Shown: piece after piece, positions 49,579-58,940 of the stretch
Layout: every line of letters starts with the position of its first letter
Position numbering within the stretch: the first letter of the stretch is position 1
The notes under the pieces: generated by a model
The model's database searches: none
Seen by the model: the letters and a program-made list of their open reading frames with translations, nothing else
What the model was told of the DNA's origin: nothing
Made by a program: the position numbers and the translations under genes
Source: Vreelandella aquamarina
Lineage (GTDB): Bacteria; Pseudomonadota; Gammaproteobacteria; Pseudomonadales; Halomonadaceae
NCBI RefSeq assembly: GCF_020075495.1
Contig: NZ_JABYQT010000001.1
Location: 62,001 to 126,000 of the forward strand
Direction of reading: 5' to 3'
DNA length: 64,000 nt

Positions 49579-50166
49579 ATGAGCAGTGATGACACGACAG
49601 GTGTGAAGTATCCGCACGCACGACAGCGTGCCTCGCCCAACTGCGACGCGCGCCCGAGCAACGAAGTCTCCGTGGTGGTGCTGCATGCGATCAGCCTGCC
49701 GCCTGGGCAGTTCAGTGGCGCAGCGATCGAGGCGCTGTTCACCAATCAGCTGGTGGCGGATGAGCATCCGTTCTTCGCCGAAATCGCCCACCTGCGCGTG
49801 TCGGCACATTTCTTGATTCGACGCGACGGTGAGTGCGTGCAGTTTGTTGATACAGATCAGCGCGCCTGGCATGCCGGGCGTTCACGATGGTGGGACAGCC
49901 GGTGCGCAAGTCTACGCCAGGCGCTCAACGATTTTTCGTTGGGTATCGAGCTCGAAGGTGACGATGTCACGCCGTTTACCAAGGCTCAGTATCAGGCGCT
50001 GGTAAAACTCGTGAGATGGTTGATGGCGCGCTATCCTGAACTCGATGAGTCAAGAGTCACGGGCCACGCTCACATCGCGCCTCTGCGCAAGACCGACCCG
50101 GGGCCTGCCTTTGATTGGGCCTATTTTTATCAGGCATTAAGCAACGAGAGCGTTAACGGACTTTAG
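49579..50166 (+). CDS. ampD: 1,6-anhydro-N-acetylmuramyl-L-alanine amidase AmpD
   Basis: Cytosolic zinc amidase that recycles anhydromuropeptides; its loss derepresses AmpC beta-lactamase where an AmpR system exists. The amidase-2 fold shows the zinc ligands His36 (VVVLHAISLPPG) and the His and Asp in GHAHIAPLRKTDPGPAFDW. No signal peptide is present, which fits AmpD and not AmiD. It has 195 residues. AGGAGG lies eight bases before the ATG. The ampE gene that follows ampD in E. coli is absent here. Confidence 0.93.
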   Translation: MSSDDTTGVKYPHARQRASPNCDARPSNEVSVVVLHAISLPPGQFSGAAIEALFTNQLVADEHPFFAEIAHLRVSAHFLIRRDGECVQFVDTDQRAWHAGRSRWWDSRCASLRQALNDFSLGIELEGDDVTPFTKAQYQALVKLVRWLMARYPELDESRVTGHAHIAPLRKTDPGPAFDWAYFYQALSNESVNGL

Positions 50167-50548
50167 AGACACAGGATAAGTGATTCACGCGCAAGAGAAT
50201 AAAACAGTAGTTTAACTACACCAGGCAGCTTATAAAAGTCTGGAAATGATTTTTGAAACCGCTTATGTTGCGGTGCAATAGTTTGTTTTCGATAGCCTTT
50301 TCAGCAGTTCTATAATTGGCAGCAAGGCGACTTTGCGGTATCTTCCTATATACAAAAGGCTAACTTTTACGACATTCGTGTAGCTTTCCTACATTACAAG
50401 CCGTGTAGCTCGTTGAATGTAGAACGAAAATACCGGTAGCGTTACCGCGCAAATGCTTATCTGCGGTGGCCACCAATCACCGCAGCCGCCCCAGGCCCAC
50501 ACGGGTTGGCGGGGCTCATGTCATTTATCGTCATTCGGAGAGACCTCT
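50167..50548 (+). promoter_or_regulatory. aceE promoter and structured leader
   Basis: The 382-base gap before aceE is AT-rich in its first two thirds. TATAAT (50311-50316) is a perfect -10 without a clear -35. TTGGCA (50316-50321), 17 bases, TATCTT (50339-50344) is a second candidate. Downstream lie a direct repeat CGTGTAGCT (50378-50386, 50402-50410), inverted arms CTACATT/AATGTAG (50389-50395, 50416-50422), and an 8-bp hairpin CTGCGGTG/CACCGCAG (50461-50485). No ORF is convincing, and no PdhR-like site was recognised. Confidence 0.5.
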
Positions 50549-53221
50549 ATGAGTCTGGAGACAAGAGAAGATCTCGATCCGGTCGAAACCACGGAGTGGC
50601 TGGAATCCCTGGAATCGGTTCTGGATCGTGAGGGCGAAGATCGCGCCCGTTACCTGATGACCCGCCTGGCGGATCGCTTGCGCCGGGACGGGATGAAGGT
50701 GCCCTTCTCGGTGACAACCCCGCACCGCAACACGATTCCGCTTCACCGTGAAGCGCCGATGCCTGGCGATTTGTTCATGGAGCGGCGTATCCGCTCGCTG
50801 ATCCGCTACAACGCGATCGCCCAGGTCATTCGCAATAACCGGGCAAACCCCGGGCTTGGCGGCCATATTGCCAGCTTCATGTCATCGGCCACCCTGTACG
50901 ATGTGGGCTTCAACCACTTCTTCCGTGCGCCCAAGGATGACTTCGCCGGCGATTTGATCTACATCCAGGGCCACGTGGCGCCGGGTATCTACGCACGCTC
51001 CTTCCTGGAAGGCCGCCTGTCCGAAGAGCAGATGGACAAGTTCCGTCAGGAAGTGGATGGCGACGGCCTATCGTCCTACCCGCACCCCTGGCTGATGCCG
51101 GATTACTGGCAGTTCCCGACCGTCTCCATGGGCCTTGGTCCCATCCAGGCGATCTACCAGGCTCACGTGATGAAATATCTGCATCACCGTGAAATGAAGG
51201 ACATGTACGATCGCAAGATCTGGTGCTTCATGGGCGATGGTGAGTGCGACGAGCCGGAATCCCTGGGCGCCATTTCGCTGGCCGGCCGTGAAAACCTGGA
51301 TAACCTGATTTTCGTCATCAACTGCAACCTGCAGCGTCTCGACGGCCCGGTACGCGGCAACTCCCGCGTCATGGACGAGTTCGAAGGCGTGTTCCGCGGT
51401 GCTGGCTGGAACGTCATCAAGGTCGTCTGGGGCCGTCACTGGGACCCGCTGTTCGAGAAGGACAAGAAAGGTTTCCTGCAAAAACGCATGGACGAAGCGG
51501 TCGACGGCGAGTACCAGAACTACAAGGCCAACGGCGGCGCCTATACGCGCGAGCACTTCTTCGGCAAGTATCCTGAAACCGAAGAGATGGTCAAGGAGCT
51601 CTCCGACGAGGATATCTGGAAGCTCAACCGCGGCGGCCACGACCCCTTCAAGGTGTACGCGGCGTATCACGAAGCGGTGAATACCCAAAACGGTAAACCC
51701 ACGGTCATCCTGGCGCATACCGTCAAGGGATACGGCATGGGCTCCGGCGATGGCGAAGCGGCCAACGAAGCGCACCAGGTCAAGAGCATGGAGTACGAGG
51801 CGCTGAAGAAATTCCGCGACCGCTTCGGCATTCCGCTCACCGATGAACAGCTCAAGGACGTACCGTACTACAAGCCGGAAGACGATTCGCCCGAGCTCAA
51901 GTACATGCACCTTCAGCGCGAGCGGTTGAACGGCTATCTGCCGAGCCGCAAGAGCGACTTCGAGGCGCTGGAAATTCCCTCGCTCGAAGACAAGACGTTT
52001 GCCTCCCAGATGGGTGGCTCGAAGGGGCGTGAAGTCTCGACCACCATGTCCTTCGTGCGCGTGCTGAACGGTCTGGTCAAGGACAAGAAGCTCGGCAAGC
52101 AGGTGGTGCCGATCATTCCTGATGAAGCGCGTACCTTCGGCATGGAAGGCATGTTCCGTCAGCTGGGTATCTACACCGCCGAAGGCCAGAAGTACGAGCC
52201 GATGGACAAGGGCCAGATCATGTATTACCGCGAGGACCAGAAAGGTCAGGTTCTCGAGGAAGGTATTACGGAAGCAGGCGCGATGTCGGCGTGGATTGCC
52301 GCGGCAACGTCCTACAGCAACAACCATGTCACCTTGCTGCCGTTTTACATCTACTATTCGATGTTCGGCTTCCAGCGTATTGGCGATCTGGCCTGGGCCG
52401 CAGGCGATCTGCAGGCGCGCGGCTTCATGGTCGGTGGTACTGCCGGACGCACCACGCTCAATGGCGAAGGCCTGCAGCACCAGGATGGTCACAGCCTGAT
52501 CCAGGCCTCCACCATTCCCAACTGCCGCAGCTACGACCCGACCTACGCTCACGAAGTGGCGGTCATCGTTCAGGATGGTCTGAAGCGCATGTTCACTGAT
52601 AAAGAGAACTGCTTCTACTACCTGACCGTGATGAACGAGAACTACGAGCATCCAGAGCTTGAAAACGTGCCGGTCGACGACATCGTCAAGGGCATGTACC
52701 TGCTGCGTGAAACCCAAGGCGACAAGGGTCGCGTTCAGCTGATGGGCTCCGGCACCATTCTGCGCGAAGTGGAAGCCGCCGCCGAGCTGCTGGAAAAGGA
52801 TTGGGGCATTGGCGCCGATATCTGGAGCGTGACCAGCTTCAACGAGCTGCGCCGTGAAGCGCTGCTGCTCGAGCGTGAAGCCTTCCTGAATCCGGACGCC
52901 GAGGCCAACAAGCCTCACGTGACCAAGTGTCTGGAAGGCCGCGATGGCCCGGTCATCGCCTCGACGGATTACATGAAGCTCTACGCCGATCAGGTGCGTG
53001 CCTGGGTACCGGGTAGCTACACCGTGCTGGGTACCGATGGCTTCGGTCGTTCAGACACGCGTGAGAAGCTGCGCCACTTCTTCGAAGTGGACCGCTACTT
53101 CGTCACCGTCGCGGCGCTGCGTGCGCTGGCAGGCCGTGGTGATATCGAGGGCAAGCTCGTTGGCGAGGCTCTCAAGAAGTACGGCATTGACGCCAGCAAA
53201 CCCAACCCGCTGATCAGCTAA
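50549..53221 (+). CDS. aceE: Pyruvate dehydrogenase E1 component, homodimeric
   Basis: Thiamine-diphosphate enzyme that decarboxylates pyruvate and acetylates the E2 lipoyl group. It has 890 residues, the homodimeric E1p type. The ThDP motif spans MGDGECDEPESLGAI and the later NLDNLIFVINCNLQRLDGP; GHVAPGIYARSFLEGRL and DGHSLIQASTIPNCRSYDP are further family signatures. The ATG at 50549 has GGAG eight bases upstream; an in-frame start at 50453 lacks one and lies in the leader. It is followed 60 bases later by aceF, with a strong hairpin in the spacer. Confidence 0.97.
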   Translation: MSLETREDLDPVETTEWLESLESVLDREGEDRARYLMTRLADRLRRDGMKVPFSVTTPHRNTIPLHREAPMPGDLFMERRIRSLIRYNAIAQVIRNNRANPGLGGHIASFMSSATLYDVGFNHFFRAPKDDFAGDLIYIQGHVAPGIYARSFLEGRLSEEQMDKFRQEVDGDGLSSYPHPWLMPDYWQFPTVSMGLGPIQAIYQAHVMKYLHHREMKDMYDRKIWCFMGDGECDEPESLGAISLAGRENLDNLIFVINCNLQRLDGPVRGNSRVMDEFEGVFRGAGWNVIKVVWGRHWDPLFEKDKKGFLQKRMDEAVDGEYQNYKANGGAYTREHFFGKYPETEEMVKELSDEDIWKLNRGGHDPFKVYAAYHEAVNTQNGKPTVILAHTVKGYGMGSGDGEAANEAHQVKSMEYEALKKFRDRFGIPLTDEQLKDVPYYKPEDDSPELKYMHLQRERLNGYLPSRKSDFEALEIPSLEDKTFASQMGGSKGREVSTTMSFVRVLNGLVKDKKLGKQVVPIIPDEARTFGMEGMFRQLGIYTAEGQKYEPMDKGQIMYYREDQKGQVLEEGITEAGAMSAWIAAATSYSNNHVTLLPFYIYYSMFGFQRIGDLAWAAGDLQARGFMVGGTAGRTTLNGEGLQHQDGHSLIQASTIPNCRSYDPTYAHEVAVIVQDGLKRMFTDKENCFYYLTVMNENYEHPELENVPVDDIVKGMYLLRETQGDKGRVQLMGSGTILREVEAAAELLEKDWGIGADIWSVTSFNELRREALLLEREAFLNPDAEANKPHVTKCLEGRDGPVIASTDYMKLYADQVRAWVPGSYTVLGTDGFGRSDTREKLRHFFEVDRYFVTVAALRALAGRGDIEGKLVGEALKKYGIDASKPNPLIS

Positions 53222-53229
53222 ACCGCTGC

Positions 53230-53253
53230 CCGGCGGGTCAAGTGACCCGCCGG
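53230..53253. repeat. Perfect hairpin between aceE and aceF
   Basis: CCGGCGGGTCA (53230-53240) and its exact complement (53243-53253) are separated by two bases, so about nine pairs can form. It has no U tract and lies 28 bases before the aceF start. It may tune mRNA stability or the E1:E2 ratio by partial termination or processing. Confidence 0.5.
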
Positions 53254-53281
53254 CTCGATCCGATTTGAAAGGAGCGCGACC

Positions 53282-55333
53282 TTGAGTAGCGAAATCATCA
53301 AAGTGCCCGACATCGGCGGTAGCGAAGGTGTCGAAATCATCGAGATCGCGGTGTCGGAAGGCGACGTCATTGCAGCGGAAGACACCCTGATCACGCTGGA
53401 GTCCGATAAGGCCAGCATGGACATTCCCGCCCCGAAAGGCGGCAAGGTCATCAAAGTGCTGGTGAAGGAGGGCGATACCGTCTCCGAAGGTGACGATATC
53501 GTTGAACTGGAAGCCGAAGGCGGCGATGCCGAGGAAGAGGGCGACAAGCAGGCGTCCGAACCCGAGCAGAAGGAAGCCCCGAAAGCGAAAGAGACACCCG
53601 AGGCCGAGCAGAAAAACGCCCGGAAATCCGGCGGCGGCAAGCAGACCGTGGATATCAAGGTGCCGGATCTGGGCGGCTCGGACAACGTTGAAATCATCGA
53701 AGTCGCCGTTGGTGAAGGCGATGAGGTCAGCGCTGAAGACACGCTGATCACCCTCGAGTCCGACAAGGCCTCCATGGACGTGCCGAGCCCTTATACCGGC
53801 AAGATCGTCGCGTTTACGGTAAAAGAGGGCGATACGGTTTCCGAGGGTGACGTCATCGGCCAGATGGAAGTCGAGGGCGAGGGTGGCGACGCTGACGACG
53901 CCAGCGAATCCGCCGATGCGCCGCAAGGTGCCAAGGACCCGAAAGTCTCCGATGATCTCGAGGCAGCCGCCGACACCGCCGATGAAGAAGGCAACAGCAC
54001 CGAAGAGGAGAGTGCCGAGTCCGAGCGCAAGGAAATCCGTGTCCCGGATATTTCCGGCTCCACCGATGTGCCGATCATCGAGATTGGCGTTGCCGTCGGC
54101 GATGAGATCAACGAAGAAGACCCGCTGATCACGCTCGAGTCCGACAAGGCCTCCATGGACGTGCCGAGCCCCTATAAAGGCAAGCTCGTCGAGCTGAGCG
54201 TCAAGGAAGGCGATACGGTTTCCGAAGGCGACCTGATCGGCTACATCGAAGTAGCGGGGGCGAAGAAAGCCGCCTCCAAGCCGGCGCCGAAGAAAGAGGC
54301 ATCGCAAAAGGCTTCCGAGAAACCCGCAGCCAAGCAGGAAAAACCGGCAACTGGCGGCGCACCAAGCCCGGAAGCGCAGATGGCGGCCCACAAGCCGCGG
54401 GATGGCAAGCTGGTGCATGCCGGCCCGGCCGTGCGCATGCTGGCTCGTGAGCTGGGTGTCGACCTTGGCCTGGTGAAGCCGAGCGGCCCCAAGGAGCGCG
54501 TGCTCAAGGAGGACGTGCAGGCTTATGTGAAGCAAGTCATTGCCAATCAGGGCAAGGCCCAGGCGTCCGGTGGCGCCGCTGCGGCGACAGGTGGCGCTGG
54601 CATCCCGCCGATTCCCGAGGTCGACTTCAGCCAGTTTGGGGAAGTGGAAGAGAAGCCGATGGGACGTCTGCTCAAGATGGGCGCGACCAATCTGCATCGC
54701 AGCTGGCTCAACGTGCCTCACGTTACCCAGTTCGACGAGGCGGACATCACCGAGCTCGAGAGCTTCCGCAAGTCGATGAAGGCGGAAGCCGAGGCTCAGG
54801 GCGCGAAGCTCACGCCGCTGCCGTTTCTGGTGAAGGCCTGTGCCTTTGCGCTCAGGAAGTTCCCGCAGTTCAACGTCAGTCTCAAGGGCGACGGCGATAC
54901 GCTGGTCTGGAAGAACTACGTTCACATCGGGATTGCCGTGGATACGCCAGATGGCCTGATGGTGCCGGTTTTGCGCGATGCCGACAAGAAATCCTTGATC
55001 GAGATCGCCAAGGAGATGGCCGAGCTTGGCAAGAAGGCACAAACCAAGAAGCTCAAGCGTGAAGAGATGACCGGTGGGTGCTTCACCATTTCGAGTCTGG
55101 GCTCGATTGGTGGTACGGCATTCACGCCGATCGTCAATGCGCCGGAAGTGGCCATCCTGGGGGTTTCCAAGGCACAGATGAAGCCAGTCTGGGATGGCAG
55201 CGCCTTCCAGCCGCGCCTGATGATGCCGCTGTCGCTCTCCTACGATCACCGAGCCATCAACGGTGCCGATGCGGCACGCTTCACGGCCTTTTTGGCTGAT
55301 GTCCTGACCGATATTCGCCGCTTGCTGCTGTAA
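53282..55333 (+). CDS. aceF: Pyruvate dehydrogenase E2 component (dihydrolipoamide acetyltransferase)
   Basis: Core of the pyruvate dehydrogenase complex. It has 683 residues with three N-terminal lipoyl domains, each with the lipoylated Lys in a SDKASMD motif (K43, K162, K289). They are joined by long Ala/Pro/Glu-rich linkers. Next come a peripheral-subunit-binding domain (about 379-418) and the acyltransferase domain (about 445-683). The active-site motif is DHRAINGAD with His656; Asn660 stands where E. coli has Asp, as I recall also for Azotobacter. The start is TTG at 53282 with AGGAG seven bases upstream. The E3 gene lpd does not follow; a terminator and adk do. Confidence 0.96.
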   Translation: MSSEIIKVPDIGGSEGVEIIEIAVSEGDVIAAEDTLITLESDKASMDIPAPKGGKVIKVLVKEGDTVSEGDDIVELEAEGGDAEEEGDKQASEPEQKEAPKAKETPEAEQKNARKSGGGKQTVDIKVPDLGGSDNVEIIEVAVGEGDEVSAEDTLITLESDKASMDVPSPYTGKIVAFTVKEGDTVSEGDVIGQMEVEGEGGDADDASESADAPQGAKDPKVSDDLEAAADTADEEGNSTEEESAESERKEIRVPDISGSTDVPIIEIGVAVGDEINEEDPLITLESDKASMDVPSPYKGKLVELSVKEGDTVSEGDLIGYIEVAGAKKAASKPAPKKEASQKASEKPAAKQEKPATGGAPSPEAQMAAHKPRDGKLVHAGPAVRMLARELGVDLGLVKPSGPKERVLKEDVQAYVKQVIANQGKAQASGGAAAATGGAGIPPIPEVDFSQFGEVEEKPMGRLLKMGATNLHRSWLNVPHVTQFDEADITELESFRKSMKAEAEAQGAKLTPLPFLVKACAFALRKFPQFNVSLKGDGDTLVWKNYVHIGIAVDTPDGLMVPVLRDADKKSLIEIAKEMAELGKKAQTKKLKREEMTGGCFTISSLGSIGGTAFTPIVNAPEVAILGVSKAQMKPVWDGSAFQPRLMMPLSLSYDHRAINGADAARFTAFLADVLTDIRRLLL

Positions 55334-55372
55334 TGCGGTACTTGCCGAATGCATGGCAAGAAGCGGTAAGGT

Positions 55373-55413
55373 CCAACGCGCGGCGCCCCTAGGGGGCGCC
55401 GCGTGCGTTTGGG
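55373..55413 (+). terminator. Terminator of the aceEF operon
   Basis: CGCGGCGCCCC (55379-55389) pairs with GGGGCGCCGCG (55393-55403) over a 3-base loop, extended by AACG/CGTT outside, with TTT following. It lies 40 bases after the aceF stop. Confidence 0.8.
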
Positions 55414-55509
55414 GCAGCCGCAGGAGTGACCAAAGTACAAGGCTTTCATCATTTGGCTGTTTTATTTAAAAAAATTTCAGAAAAAAGGCTATCTCAGGCT
55501 TTTGGGGAG

Positions 55510-55538
55510 TTGTGCCGCCTGAGTGGCGCGGTTATTGT
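55510..55538 (+). promoter_or_regulatory. Candidate adk promoter
   Basis: TTGTGC (55510-55515), 17 bases, TATTGT (55533-55538), 46 bases before the adk start. The preceding stretch from about 55455 to 55495 is very AT-rich and could act as an UP element. It supports adk being transcribed separately from aceEF. Confidence 0.45.
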
Positions 55539-55545
55539 CGGTTAA

Positions 55546-56238
<693 letters not shown>

Positions 56239-56257
56239 CGCCTGCCGTAGCGCTTCC

Positions 56258-56283
56258 CGATGGCCCGCTGATGCGGGCCATCG
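56258..56283 (+). terminator. Hairpin after adk
   Basis: CGATGGCCCGC (56258-56268) and its complement (56273-56283) form a perfect 11-bp stem with a 4-base loop, 19 bases after the adk stop. No strong U run follows. Confidence 0.65.
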
Positions 56284-56303
56284 TCGTCTGGGAGCGCGAA
56301 AGG

Positions 56304-56309
56304 TATAAT
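56304..56309 (+). promoter_or_regulatory. Consensus -10 upstream of tsaB
   Basis: A perfect TATAAT lies 32 bases before the tsaB ATG, directly after the adk hairpin. No -35 is recognisable at 16-18 bases and there is no TGN extension, so promoter strength is uncertain. Confidence 0.4.
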
Positions 56310-56341
56310 GGCCGAATACTTATCACGAGTGCTGAATTGCT

Positions 56342-57040
56342 ATGTCGTTACACCTTCTGGCGCTAGACGCCTCTTCCAGCGCCTGTTCGGTGGCGCTGCT
56401 GCGCCGGGATGGCGCCGCCAGCGAGTGCCTGGTACGCCACGAGATGACGCCGCGCGCCCATACCCGACGGCTGATGCCCATGGTGGACGAACTGCTGGCG
56501 GAGGCCGGGATTACCCCGGCGCACCTCGATGCCGTGGCCTTTGGTCAGGGGCCCGGGTCGTTCACCGGGCTGCGTATTGCTGCCGGGACTGCCCAGGGGC
56601 TGGCCTTCGGGCTTGACCGTCCGCTGCTTGGCGTGTCGACGCTCAAGGCGCTGGCGCTTCAGGCCCACCGGCGCTTTCACTTTCGCTATGTGGTCACCGC
56701 GCTTGATGCGCGCATGGGCGAGATCTACGCGGCGACCTGGCACTGCCTGCACGATAGCGTGAGCCTCGAGCTCGACGAAGCCGTGCTGGCGCCCGAAGCG
56801 TTTCATCTGCCGGAGGACGAAACCGACTGGGTCGGCGTCGGCACCGGCTTTACCCTCTGGGAGCGCTTTGCTCCCACCGTGCAGGTGCGCATGTCCCAGC
56901 ACCTGGTCGATATGGAGCCTCGTGCTGAAGAGATGGCCTGGCTTGGCGCGGATGATTTCGCCGCCGGGCTTGGCAAGCCTGCCCACCAGGCGCAGCCGGT
57001 TTACCTGCGTAATGACGTGGCCTGGAAAAAGCCGGCATGA
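56342..57040 (+). CDS. tsaB: tRNA threonylcarbamoyladenosine synthesis protein TsaB
   Basis: Partner of TsaD and TsaE in making t6A37 of ANN-decoding tRNAs. An ASKHA-fold protein of 232 residues starting [15 protein letters not shown], with [22 protein letters not shown]-type family sequence around residues 68-90 and [11 protein letters not shown]. TsaB lacks the metal-binding histidines of TsaD, as seen here. The ribosome site is weak. Its stop overlaps the rsmJ start (ATGA). TrmO, which methylates t6A, is also encoded in this window at 47 kb. Confidence 0.93.
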   Translation: MSLHLLALDASSSACSVALLRRDGAASECLVRHEMTPRAHTRRLMPMVDELLAEAGITPAHLDAVAFGQGPGSFTGLRIAAGTAQGLAFGLDRPLLGVSTLKALALQAHRRFHFRYVVTALDARMGEIYAATWHCLHDSVSLELDEAVLAPEAFHLPEDETDWVGVGTGFTLWERFAPTVQVRMSQHLVDMEPRAEEMAWLGADDFAAGLGKPAHQAQPVYLRNDVAWKKPA

Positions 57041-57768
57041 GTGTACTGCCAACCGCTGAACTGCCCGAAGGACTGGCGCTGGTACGTCAGGATGGGCGAC
57101 TGGTGCTGGCCGGGGACGAAAAGCGTTATGGCAAGCCGCTGAGCGTCGATTTTGCCCAAGGCAAGGCCGCTCATCGGCGCCAGTTTGGCGGCGGACGCGG
57201 GCAGCTGGTGGCCAAGGCCTGCGGGCTTGCCAGAGGGGTGACGCCAAGCGTGGTAGATGCCACGGCGGGGCTTGGCCGGGACGCCTTCGTGTTGGCGAGC
57301 CTGGGCGCCCGGGTCCTGCTGATCGAGCGGGTCGAGGCGATTGCCGCACTTCTGGAAGACGGTCTGGCGCGGGCCGCGCGTGAAAGCGAGATTGCCGAGA
57401 TCATCGCCCGCATGACGCTGCGCCAGGGGGATGCCACCAAAATGCTTGGTGCGTTGATCGAAGACGCCGGGTTCAGTCCCGAGGTCATTCATCTGGACCC
57501 GATGTTTCCCCATCGGGAAAAGTCCGCGCTGGTCAAAAAGGAGATGCGCCTGTTTCGCGAGCTGGCCGGCAGCGACGATGACGCGTCTCGCCTGCTGGAA
57601 GCCGCGCTGGATATTGCCACTCACCGAGTCGTGGTCAAACGGCCGCGCAAGGCGCCTGCCGTGGCAGGGCCAGCGCCACAGCATGTGCTGGAAGGCAAGA
57701 CCAGCCGCTATGATCTTTATGTAAAGAAGTCACTGCATCGTCAGGACAGGGTAGAGTGCCAGGGATAG
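57037..57768 (+). CDS. rsmJ: 16S rRNA (guanine(1516)-N2)-methyltransferase RsmJ
   Basis: SAM-dependent rRNA methyltransferase of 243 residues. The SAM motif I is [20 protein letters not shown], and the catalytic-type motif is [38 protein letters not shown] near the N-terminus matches the RsmJ (YhiQ) family. It is translationally coupled to tsaB by a 4-base overlap and is followed 30 bases later by the cardiolipin synthase gene, suggesting a three-gene operon. Confidence 0.92.
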   Translation: MSVLPTAELPEGLALVRQDGRLVLAGDEKRYGKPLSVDFAQGKAAHRRQFGGGRGQLVAKACGLARGVTPSVVDATAGLGRDAFVLASLGARVLLIERVEAIAALLEDGLARAARESEIAEIIARMTLRQGDATKMLGALIEDAGFSPEVIHLDPMFPHREKSALVKKEMRLFRELAGSDDDASRLLEAALDIATHRVVVKRPRKAPAVAGPAPQHVLEGKTSRYDLYVKKSLHRQDRVECQG

Positions 57769-57798
57769 TGCAAGAGATAGTCAAAGGAGCAGGTCTTT

Positions 57799-58926
57799 AT
57801 GAAGTATCAGCCGATGACATGGCGTAAGGGCAATCGCTTTACCCTGCTGCCCGAAGCGTCGCGCTTTCTACCCGCCATGTTCGAGGCCATCGAGGGTGCT
57901 CGCCACTACGTGCTGGTCGAACTTTATCTGATGGAGTCGGGCGAGTTTGCCGACCAGTTGATCGAGGTGCTTTCAAGCGTAGCCGGTCGAGGTATCAGTG
58001 TCTACCTGCTGCTCGATGGCTACGGCGCCCGCGGACTTGCAAGGGCTGACCGGGAGCGGCTGAAGAAGGCCGGCGTGGCGCTGCGCTTTTTCAATCCTCT
58101 TGGGCTTCACTCGCTGGCGCGAAACTTGAGCCGTGACCACCGCAAGATCATGGTGGTCGACGGCAGCGTCGCCTTTACCGGTGGTTTCGGGGCGGTCGAT
58201 GAGTTTCTAAAGGCCTGGTATGAGATTGCCGTGCGTATCGAAGGGCCGGTCGTGGCCGACTGGGAAATGCTGTTTCGTCGGCTGTGGCGCTCGCGCCTGA
58301 CCCGCGCCGATGACAAGCGCCCACCCGAACCGCTGCCCAAGCAGCGCAAGGCCAAGGCGCTCGAGGACGGCCATGATGGACGGGCCATGCAGGGCCGTGG
58401 GTACCGCTACCAGGCCATTCGGCGCTCGCTGTATCAGCAGGTAGGGGGTGTGCAGGAGCGCCTGTGGCTGTGTACGCCTTACTTCGTGCCTACCTTCACC
58501 CTGCGCCGGCGTCTGGTACGCGCGGCAAAGCGCGGAGTGGACGTACGCCTGCTGCTGCCGGGCGCCAAGCACGACCATCCCGGCGTGCGCTACGCCGGGC
58601 AGCGTTTTTACCAGGCGATGCTCAAGGCAGGCGTGCGCATCTACGAATTTCAGCCGACGTTCATTCATGCCAAGTTCGTGCTGGCGGACGACTGGGTGAG
58701 TATCGGCTCGTGCAATTTCGATCACTGGAACCTGCACTGGAACCTCGAAGCCAATCAGGAAGCGATCGACCCGACCCTGGCAAGCGACGTGCAGGCGCTG
58801 TTTGAGCGCAACTTTGCAGCCAGCAAGGAGGTGCTGGCCGAGGAGTGGGCGGCACGCGCCTGGTCGCAGCGTGCCTTCGAGTGGATATTCGGCACGCTGG
58901 ACTCCATCGTCACCCGGCTCAAATAG
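57799..58926 (+). CDS. clsB: Phospholipase D-family cardiolipin synthase, ClsB type
   Basis: A 375-residue protein with two HKD motifs of the phospholipase D superfamily: SRDHRKIMVVDG at about residues 111-122, and FIHAKFVLADDWVSIGSCNFD near residues 288-308. The short form without N-terminal membrane spans matches ClsB (YbhO) rather than ClsA. The probable reaction is cardiolipin or phosphatidylglycerol synthesis by transphosphatidylation at the inner membrane. AGGAG lies nine bases before the ATG. Exact phospholipid substrates cannot be read from sequence. Confidence 0.85.
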   Translation: MKYQPMTWRKGNRFTLLPEASRFLPAMFEAIEGARHYVLVELYLMESGEFADQLIEVLSSVAGRGISVYLLLDGYGARGLARADRERLKKAGVALRFFNPLGLHSLARNLSRDHRKIMVVDGSVAFTGGFGAVDEFLKAWYEIAVRIEGPVVADWEMLFRRLWRSRLTRADDKRPPEPLPKQRKAKALEDGHDGRAMQGRGYRYQAIRRSLYQQVGGVQERLWLCTPYFVPTFTLRRRLVRAAKRGVDVRLLLPGAKHDHPGVRYAGQRFYQAMLKAGVRIYEFQPTFIHAKFVLADDWVSIGSCNFDHWNLHWNLEANQEAIDPTLASDVQALFERNFAASKEVLAEEWAARAWSQRAFEWIFGTLDSIVTRLK

Positions 58927-58940
58927 CGCCGCGAGGCGAT

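Noticed and set aside
51068-52918. Minus-strand open frame of 616 codons opposite aceE
   Set aside because: It is the shadow of a conserved enzyme gene, with no start signal or family.
53282-54250. Three similar blocks as a repeat or assembly error
   Set aside because: Each block is a lipoyl domain with diverged flanks, the normal architecture of three-lipoyl E2 proteins.
53051-55354. Minus-strand open frame of 767 codons opposite aceF
   Set aside because: It is an artefact of the repeated lipoyl domains and high GC, with a phenylalanine/glycine/leucine-rich translation and no recognisable fold.
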